From Glomus cerebriforme (lineage: Eukaryota > Glomeromycota > Glomeromycetes > Glomerales > Glomeraceae), in NCBI GenBank assembly GCA_003550305.1, contig QKYT01000964.1, forward strand, positions 1 to 28,591: a DNA stretch of 28,591 nucleotides, given 5' to 3'. The notes beneath the pieces are model-generated. The model had not been told where the DNA came from, made no database searches, and saw only the letters and a list, made by a program, of their open reading frames with translations. Numbering within the stretch: position 1 is the stretch's first letter; the number at the start of each line of letters is the position of its first letter. Of the stretch, positions 22,177-28,591 are shown in pieces. The translations under genes and the position numbers were made by a program.

Positions 22177-22729
22177 TTCTAAGATAATTTAAAAATTATA
22201 TATACCAAATCAACAATAATTTTTCAAATTATAATATCAAATTTTCTTAATTCTAACAAATTAATGAAATCAATAAACCAGAAATATTTGAACTAGACAG
22301 TTCAATAAAAAATATTACAAATGTAAATAGATCCAATTATTATAGAATCAGATAATTTAATTGCAATATATTTAATATTATTTACAGATATTTACCCAAA
22401 ACATACAGTTATTATAAAATCTGATAATATTTAATAAATAAAAATACACACTATTGACAAAAAAAAAATAAAGGAAAAATGAGAGCAACAAAGTGCTAAT
22501 TTAGATGATAATAAACTATTATAAAAATATTTATTTACTATAAACAACTTTAAATGTATATAACAAATTAGAAAAAGACAAAAATTGGAAATGAATATTA
22601 CATCTCAGAATTATATATGCAGATTTTTGTATGTATTTAAAAAATCCTCAAAAGCAATGCACAAGGAATTCAGATGTTGGCAAGAGTTTAAAATAACTTA
22701 GAGGATTTAATTCATATTATTATATTTCT
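22177..22729. other. Non-coding, degenerate
   Basis: A+T-rich with frequent stops and no recognisable gene. It probably continues the decayed mobile-element sequence on either side. Confidence 0.35.
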
Positions 22730-22881
22730 AAGAGAGCTAAACCTGAAGACCAATGGATAGTTCTATATCATGCTTCAACTTTATAGTTATAACCTATAGG
22801 AGTATTTGATTTAGAAGAACATGATGCTCAGCATATAATAGTTCAAAAAATTTCTTCACCAGAAGATAAAAAAATTTTTTA
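22730..22881 (+). pseudogene. Decayed gene fragment of unknown family
   Basis: The frame reads KRAKPEDQWIVLYHASTL, two stops, then PIGVFDLEEHDAQHIIVQKI and SSPEDKKIF before TAG. Protein-like composition on both sides of the stops suggests a former exon. I recall similar strings from repetitive genes of arbuscular mycorrhizal fungi but cannot name a domain. Confidence 0.4.
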
Positions 22882-23534
22882 GTGTGTTGATTAATGCAGT
22901 GATCATGGAATCTTATGAATAGGGATTCTTTGAGAACTCATTAGACATAAAACCAAATAGCTAAATTATTAATATTTCATATTCTATATCATATTCTTCA
23001 TTTTAAAAATGGCAAGAATCAGAGCTTTAAAAATCATAAGCAGATTCTTAAACTAGACCCCCTAGGGATGCAGCAGACTCATGATATAAATAAATAATAA
23101 TCAAACAACATCCACACCAAGAGTGGTAATAACACTATAATTTAAAAAATCTAATTTGGTTTAATTAATATTTAATCAAAGGGAATCACAAAATGAAAAC
23201 AAGAAGTGGTTATTTTAAAAAAATAATGCAAAAATCATCATCAACATTTCTTTGATCTAGTATTACAAATGCTGTAGAAATTCAGAACTAAGTATAAGTT
23301 TTTCTGAAGATATTAATGAACTTTCAGCAGCTGTAATTGAAAAATGATTTAACATATTAAAAAATTTACATTAATTATAAGCTAATAATTATTCTGAATT
23401 TATTTAAATATTGATTGAAAACATGTTGATAAAAGCTCGATGTATTGAGATACAAGCAAGTACATGATGGCTTAGTCTTAGTTGCTAGTTATTATCATTA
23501 ATAATGTAAATGGAACTAAATAGAAGTTGGATTT

Positions 23535-23672
23535 ATGGAGGTGATTGGAGGTGCTGTCTATGATGATCTTTTCACACATACACATGTTAAAGTTGATGAG
23601 TTTCTTGAATTATTGACAAATTTATCAATACATGATTATATGGCAAAAGATTGTAAAATTTTTTTTTTTTAG
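23535..23672 (+). pseudogene. Small ORF or gene fragment
   Basis: A 45-codon open frame starting MEVIGGAVYDDLFTHTHVKV and continuing DEFLELLTNLSIHDYMAKDC to a poly-T stretch and TAG. It looks coding but is short, follows stop-rich DNA (22882-23534, no gene seen) and has no recognised domain. It is probably a remnant. Confidence 0.3.
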
Positions 23673-23995
23673 CTATAGATAATGCAACATTAATGGAGTC
23701 ACTTACATTTATGCACAAATAATAATATAATCACTATTACTAGCATCAAATATGCAAAAATTAATATTATTAGCACTGCTTATTTAAACCAATTATTGAT
23801 AAAGTACAAGCTTTTATTATGGAAATCAATCAGATTATTTAGGATGTTCATTGTTCTCATTTTTAATGAAAATCGGATTTACAAATTTTATTTTATATAA
23901 AAATGTAAAAATTTCCTCATCTAAGTCTCATCCTATTTATACAATTCTTTCAATTCCTCTTTATATTTATCTCTAACTCCATTCTAATATAAAAT

Positions 23996-24223
23996 ATGGC
24001 AATAATAACTCATAGTAAAACACAATTAAATCGATTCACTAAATTGACCAAATTTGAGTTTGATCATTGCTATAAACTAGCCTATAAACAATTATCTAAA
24101 GAGATGTCAATTAAAATTACCAAAATTTATGCACAAAAATTATATTCCCCTTCTATAGAAGATTTTGAAAAAATCAATCCAATAACTACCAAGCACTACA
24201 AGAAATTTTTTATGTTAAATTAA
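23996..24223 (+). CDS. Small basic hypothetical protein
   Basis: A 75-codon ATG-started frame, Lys-rich, with no membrane segment. The sequence 30-80 bp upstream is C+T-rich with TATTTATAC and TTATATTT motifs, like a compact promoter. The protein contains FTKLTKFEFDHCYKLAYKQL and QKLYSPSIEDFEKINP, which look like genuine coding sequence. It may be a truncated piece of a larger repeated gene. No function can be assigned. Confidence 0.45.
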   Translation: MAIITHSKTQLNRFTKLTKFEFDHCYKLAYKQLSKEMSIKITKIYAQKLYSPSIEDFEKINPITTKHYKKFFMLN

Positions 24224-24451
24224 AAAAGAAATACCTTTTTTATAATAAGAATGATGATGATGATGAATTTTGTATTTTTATAACTTTTATTAATTTTTAA
24301 TTTAGTTTTATATTTTCATATTAAGTCACAATTTGCAAATGATCGGTATCAGATCATATAATTTGTGTATAGTAAATTTTGGGATAAGTAACATAATAAA
24401 TGATTATATTAAGTTCAAATCTCTTGTTGACAACCTTTAATAACTATTAAA
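24224..24451. other. Short intergenic region
   Basis: A+T-rich with a short GATGATGAT run near 24251-24263. No gene. Confidence 0.4.
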
Positions 24452-24826
24452 ATGGCTCAAAACCTACACATTATTTTAATAAAACCAGGTTCTATAGTTC
24501 CTGAGCTCCACTATGGTCCTTATTCTTTTTATTGGTAGGTGTTTTCAGATGAAAATATATTTCTGATTAGACTGGGACAACAGACTAAAATTCAACTTAA
24601 TGAAAAGGATTTTGTTTTAACAATACAAACTGGTTCTGGTAGTACTGCATTAATGCCAATATATTGTTGTCAAAGTGGATTATATATCATTACAGAATCA
24701 AATTTTACAAAGGCTATTTCTACAGTTTATAAAAATCATTTCAACACTTCAATACGCTATTCAGGATATCAAGCAATGGGTTGGAATGATAAAAATATTC
24801 TTGTTATTTTGAAATGGGATATTTAA
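24452..24826 (+). pseudogene. Lineage-specific gene fragment with in-frame stop
   Basis: ATG at 24452 opens MAQNLHIILIKPGSIVPELH then YGPYSFYW, a TAG at 24536-24538, and the same frame continues for 95 codons (VFSDENIFLIRLGQQTKIQL ... SIRYSGYQAMGWNDKNI) to a stop. The open part after the TAG has only a GTG as first codon, so the ATG at 24452 is the likely ancestral start. I recall this N-terminal layout from a repetitive family in arbuscular mycorrhizal fungi with no known function. It is either a pseudogene by nonsense mutation or a fragment. The neighbour on the opposite strand carries what looks like a later part of a related protein. Confidence 0.55.
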
Positions 24827-24870
24827 TATATTCCTGTTATTGTTAATGTAGCAAACTTTATAGTTTTTAT

Positions 24871-25440
24871 TTATAGCATAGTTTTCCATGCTCCCAATTC
24901 ACGTTCATTAAATTCATATCCCTTTGGATATATAGCATACAAAGCAGATTCTAATTCAATTATCAGATTTTTAGATTTAGCCCAATTTATAAAAAAATAT
25001 ATCCAATCAACATTTGCAATAATTCTTCTTTTTACATAATAATCAAACAACTGTTCTATAATAAATTCATTATTCCAGTCATCAAGAGTATATTTAGGTA
25101 TTTGATGCTGTTGAATTAGATTGCTTGTAATCAGACTTTCAAGACCAAAAAGTTGTATTCCAATAAATTTTTTCAGTTGTCCTGTTTTTCGCCATACCTC
25201 ATCTGGTGTTGTACCTATAAATTGTTTTATTAAAGTGGATTCTTGATAAATTTCAACAATACATTTTGATTTCTCAAATTGTGATATAAAAATTGATTGC
25301 TTTCTTTCATATGTATTAATAAGGGATGCCTGATAACCTGAACACATGTAATGCCATTTTTTGCGTGATGAAGACCCAATACTGTTAAAAGCAGTTGGTG
25401 CAACAAATATAACTCCTTGGTCATGTAAAGAAGGTAATAT
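24871..25440 (-). pseudogene. Convergent lineage-specific gene fragment
   Basis: The minus strand is open through SLHDQGVIFVAPTAFNSIGS, SSRKKWHYMCSGYQASLINT and 150 further codons (TTPDEVWRKTGQLKKFIGIQ, QHQIPKYTLDDWNNEFIIEQ, YPKGYEFNERELGAWKTML) to a stop at 24871. The internal ATG at 25347 is probably not the real start, because protein-like sequence continues about 30 codons upstream to a stop. It converges on the plus-strand fragment, with 44 bp between them. No known domain. The pattern resembles a repeated family in arbuscular mycorrhizal fungi (recalled). It is either a 5'-truncated gene or an exon of a spliced one. Confidence 0.55.
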
Positions 25441-25559
25441 TTATTATTATTTTAGCAACTAAAGTGTATGCAGGTCTGCTAGTCATTCATGATAATCAGA
25501 TTTCCAAGTGGGTTTTTTTGTGTACTTTCTCATAATCATATACTAAAATAAAATATTTT

Positions 25560-27130
25560 ATTACATTAGCATCAATGGTGGGCAAAATCACCAAATGGAG
25601 AAGCAGATAAAGTAGCATTTGCTGCTTTATATCAAAGTGAATTCTTACTAGTACTCCAAAAAATATGCCAAATGTAACACATACATTTTGGAATTGTTTT
25701 GAGCATGCACTTACTAATAACAAAAAAACACCTAATGGAAAATGACAAATTCTCTCTATAATTTCTAACGATTTTACTTATGAAGAACTAAAACAAAATT
25801 TGAATGTAATATTTTTTAATGTACAAGTTTTTTTTGAATTATTCATTTTTTAAAATTATATAAATAATAAATACAAAAAAAAAGTAAAAAATTGTGAAGT
25901 TATTACCAATGCTATAATTATCAAATCTTATGCTATTATTTATAAATATATACAGGTTGGCTCGCATACTATTTGGGAATCTCAAAAATATGTGTATAGT
26001 AATGGTTATGGAGCTGCTCTACTTGTAAAACCAATAATTCACTGACAAATGTTTACACCTGAAATGCTTGAACAAATTGACAGATTTTTAAATGATAAAA
26101 AATTTGTCAATATGAGCTCGTACAAAACTGATGCTAAAACAGGAAAACTAATCAAATACTTACAAGATACTAAAAAGGCATTATGGGAAAGATTTTTAGA
26201 AGAGTATCCTAATGGTATGCATCGTACTTCTTTATAACATGTCTTGAAGGTGGTCAATATGTATATCAAGAAAATTTAGGCAGATTGTGTTCTACATGTA
26301 ATGATTGTGGTTATATGGTATTTGGAGATATCAGAGTAATAATTTCTGCCTATGTTAATGATGAATCCCTAAAGGTAAAAAAAAAAATAAGATTTCATTA
26401 TTATAATATGCAAGTATTAAATTGTGAAATCTAATTTGGGTTTGCTTTTATTTATTAAAAACATTTATTAACAAACTACCAAGAATTGTGAAGATACATA
26501 CAGTATATCGAGAATATTTAAAAGAACTGAAAGTTACAGCAGTTGGTATTGCAGTTCATAATTCCTGTATTAGTCATTATTTACGATATGCTTTTAGAGA
26601 TTGTGATCTTAATCATCCAGTCACCTGTTCAAAAGTGAAAGTCTCTTCAGTTTTTTTTAAGAGCTAAAAGTAGCAATAAGTGAAGAATATTTTAAAACTC
26701 TTGATGAATATCAACAAAAACTTATAGCATGAATGGCACACTATACTCTCATAAAACATACCTGAAAATTCATATATGAATGAATTTAGAAGAATAAGAT
26801 GGAGAGGGTGCTGTAATAATTGTAGATTAAAAAATGAGAATTTTACCTCAAAGTGTATGAAAGACAACCAGAATTTTTTGGAAAACGTGGTTGGAGTTTT
26901 CACTCTGTACTTGTATATACCAAAATATGGAACAAAATCAATTGGATGTTCAAGTGTTTGATCATTGGTCTAATGATAATGCATGGTTTACAGCATCCTC
27001 TCTTCATACTGTAATCGAAATAATAGATCCAAAACCTAAATAGATAACAATAATATCAGATAACAGAATGTATTATCATTGCACAAAATTGATGTTGATT
27101 ATCAGATATTGGAAAGAGTGGTATAATATA
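25560..27130 (+). pseudogene. Transposase-like gene, broken (copy B)
   Basis: This is a longer but more damaged copy of the family at 3589-4669. In order: HQWWAKSPNGEADKVAFAAL; a frame change; NDFTYEELKQNLN; an intron-like GT...AG at 25806-25955; NGYGAALLVKPIIH with TGA at 26043; the open piece 26049-26237 (MFTPEMLEQIDRFLNDKKFV ... ALWERFLEEYPNGMHRTS); a frame change; CLEGGQYVYQENLGRLCSTC then NDCGYMVFGDI; a second splice donor near 26375; KELKVTAVGIAVHNSCISHY; CDLNHPVTCSK; then VQVFDHWSNDNAWFTASSLH, TAG at 27041, ISDNRMYYHCTKLM and WKEWYN. The Cys pairs suggest a zinc-binding region before the DDE-like core. The 3' end is lost where the MITE begins at 27131. Confidence 0.7.
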
Positions 27131-27398
27131 CCGTATAGCACTGCATAAGAGACCTCCATTTCGGCATATCCCCCATATAAAATACCCGTTTCAAGATATC
27201 AAATATGTAATATGTAAATCTAATTTATTTTCTAAAAATTAGAATATTTAATCACTATTTTAAATCAAATTTAAAATTTTCATATATTAAATTTGTCTAG
27301 TACTGACAGGATGAACGTACACACCCGGGTCTAATTCAATGTTTTAAATCAGGTAAATTGATTCAGACCCGGGGTATTTTATGCAGTGCTATACGGTA
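27129..27398. mobile_element. Tc1/mariner-type MITE, 266 bp
   Basis: It has perfect 18-bp terminal inverted repeats: CCGTATAGCACTGCATAA at 27131-27148 and its reverse complement at 27379-27396. Each is flanked by TA (27129-27130 and 27397-27398), the target duplication expected of Tc1/mariner elements. There is no ORF inside. The right half holds an internal hairpin (27324-27340 with 27357-27373, core CCCGGGTCT / AGACCCGGG). It adjoins the 3' end of the broken transposase-like copy. Confidence 0.88.
27324..27373. repeat. Internal hairpin of the MITE
   Basis: The arms CCCGGGTCTAATTCAAT and ATTGATTCAGACCCGGG pair with a small internal mismatch around a 16-nt loop. The G+C-rich stem contrasts with A+T-rich surroundings. 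Confidence 0.75.
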
Positions 27399-27441
27399 AT
27401 ACCTCACAAATTGGTTTTCTTGAAGTGAGGTATATAACAAC

Positions 27442-28036
27442 CATGTAGTGTATGGTTGTCTTTGTTTGTAGTGTAGGGTGAGGTTGGTTTGATTTATTTC
27501 CATACATGTATGTATGAACAATATCTCACTTACCATACATGTATGTAGTGTTAGAATCATATTTATTTGTGCATTTTGTATTAGAAATTTGCAATTAAAC
27601 CTTTTTTATTCATTGTATGCATACATTTTTTCTAAATGTGATTATTTCCTAATTTTTATGTGATATTTATATTAATAAATAAAGATCAAAAGCAATTGTA
27701 CTAACGCGTCTTATGATATTTATTTTTCTCTTTTAATAACATTTATTCTTTTAAAATTTTGATTATGTCTAATATAAATACAATTATTCTTTCTGATATT
27801 NAAACTATATCTGAAGANNAAATAATATCNGAGAGTGAATCTCCTGATGAACAGGTTTTCTTAACATTAAAAATAAAAAAGTTTGGTGTTGTATTTCATA
27901 ATTCATGACGTCATTTTTTCGCCATAATTTAATTCATACATGTATGGAATTTAAAAATTTTCTAACCATATATGTATGGAAATTAATCAACTATACATAC
28001 CCTACACTATATACAAAGACAACCGTACACTACATG
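27442..28036. mobile_element. Inverted-repeat element with CATACATGTATG palindromes
   Basis: About 60-bp imperfect inverted repeats face each other. The left starts CATGTAGTGTATGGTTGTCTT and runs to the first palindrome at 27501. The right, read on the minus strand, starts CATGTAGTGTACGGTTGTCTT and runs back to the palindrome near 27976. The palindrome CATACATGTATG, exact or with one change, occurs at 27501, 27534, 27935, 27967 and 28082. Further CCATACAT runs fill 28079-28165. The true ends are not defined because similar motifs continue beyond the right repeat to about 28165. It could be a foldback transposon or MITE, or a cluster of protein-binding palindromes. Confidence 0.6.
27765..27908 (+). 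CDS. Small acidic ORF with ambiguous bases
   Basis: An ATG-started frame of 47 codons plus TGA, reading MSNINTIILSDI then Ser/Glu/Asp-rich sequence (SESESPDEQ) and VFLTLKIKKFGVVFHNS. Single N's at 27801, 27818-27819 and 27830 hit the acidic part. A CAG-GTTTTC context at about 27853-27860 could be a splice donor, so this may be only a first exon. It lies between the inverted repeats of the palindromic element, so it could be element-encoded or captured. No function is assigned. Confidence 0.35.
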   Translation: MSNINTIILSDIXTISEXXIIXESESPDEQVFLTLKIKKFGVVFHNS

Positions 28037-28180
28037 TTTCTGAAACCCCTTACTTTATTTAATAGTTTAATTAAACCATACCATACATTTATGGAATAAA
28101 TCGCACCATACATACAATACATACCATACAAGATGTCACCATACATAGTACCATACATACATGTTTGCTAACTACCTTTT

Positions 28181-28193
28181 ATTTATACCGGAG

Positions 28194-28232
<39 letters not shown>

Positions 28233-28527
28233 TCCGTTAACACCATTTAGTGTAACTTTCAAAATCAGAAGGATTTACATGTGAGCGTTATTGTCATGTG
28301 GGCGTATGCATAAAATAAAATAATCGATTTTGGCATTTAGCTATGCAGATCAAAATGTTATTTTTAAACGTGCATATTTTTTTATTTTTAGCTATTAAAT
28401 GGATATGGTTATTTTGCGGACATAAAATGTAAGAATAATGAATATAATAGTAATGCGTATTTACGTGAGAACGCGATGTTTACATTTTTTTTCTTGTATT
28501 TGTGTAATAAAAGAAGATATAAATTGA
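28181..28527. repeat. Right copy of window-end inverted repeat
   Basis: This is the reverse-complement counterpart of 1-345, carrying the same blocks. The TATA-like GGTATAAAT on the minus strand (about 28182-28190) faces into the palindromic element. A 34-nt poly-T (28196-28229, poly-A on the minus strand) is inserted where the left copy has a short A-tract. No minus-strand gene was identified downstream of it. The last 64 bp of the window after it (28528-28591) hold no feature except a terminal T-run. Confidence 0.85.
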
Positions 28528-28591
28528 AGTTGTTGCTGTTGGGAAGACTGGATGGATGGGAATATTAAAGTTCAAAAAATTTTTTTTTTTT

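Noticed and set aside
24536..24554. A tiny GT...AG intron removing the in-frame TAG at 24536
   Set aside because: The only candidate is about 14 bp, far below the smallest plausible intron. A nonsense mutation is the better explanation.
26664..26961. Overlapping frames on both strands (26664-26903 minus, 26776-26961 plus)
   Set aside because: The minus-strand frame is a shadow. The plus-strand one is part of the frameshifted transposase-like copy B and not a separate gene.
1..28527. The whole window as one giant transposon with terminal inverted repeats
   Set aside because: The end repeats continue to the very edge on the left, no target duplication can be seen, no dedicated transposase spans the interior, and the repeats look like promoter regions. 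A dispersed repeat at contig ends is simpler.

Overview
The window looks like a nuclear genome fragment from an arbuscular mycorrhizal fungus (Glomeromycotina, Rhizophagus-like). The reasons are the extreme A+T bias by eye, short GT...AG introns of about 75-150 bp, a tyrosine-kinase-like gene with the Cys-rich N-terminus I associate with that lineage, intact and broken F-box/leucine-rich-repeat-type genes, and several decayed lineage-typical repeat families. The taxonomic call rests on remembered family resemblance, not on a search. Both ends of the window carry the same roughly 340-bp sequence in opposite orientation. Scattered single N's lie inside two coding regions, so the window may be a whole assembly contig bounded by a dispersed repeat.

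Layout. 1-2016 (+): a promoter-like repeat, then a spliced protein kinase gene of three exons, predicted 459 aa, with all canonical motifs. 2017-3590: non-coding DNA, an Arg-rich coding relic on the minus strand, a near-perfect hairpin and degenerate TTAGGG repeats. 3589-4669 (+): a broken transposase-like gene, followed at 4664-5285 by a seven-copy array of about 100-bp units. 5826-7496 (+): an intact F-box-like gene of 556 aa. 7497-14576: long A+T-rich DNA with a hAT-like MITE candidate and weak minus-strand coding relics, one with a 15-bp coding minisatellite. 14577-16013 (-): a second intact F-box-like gene (478 aa). 19064-20120 (+): its degenerate, inverted paralogue. 22040-24223: an integrase relic, other fragments and a small ORF. 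24452-25440: two convergent fragments resembling one lineage-specific gene family. 25560-27130 (+): a second, longer broken copy of the transposase-like family, cut at its 3' end by a 266-bp Tc1/mariner-type MITE. 27442-28036: an inverted-repeat element rich in CATACATGTATG-like palindromes around a 48-codon ORF. 28181-28527: the inverted copy of the left-end repeat.

Nothing suggests an operon or a joint pathway. The apparently functional genes are the kinase and the two F-box genes, which belong to signalling and ubiquitin-ligase-adaptor families that are expanded in these fungi. Almost everything else is transposon-derived or decaying. I found no RNA gene, CRISPR array or prokaryotic system. 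The most interesting signals are the repeated promoter-like module at both ends, the palindrome-bearing tandem array directly after a dead transposase-like gene, and the nested palindromic elements near the right end.
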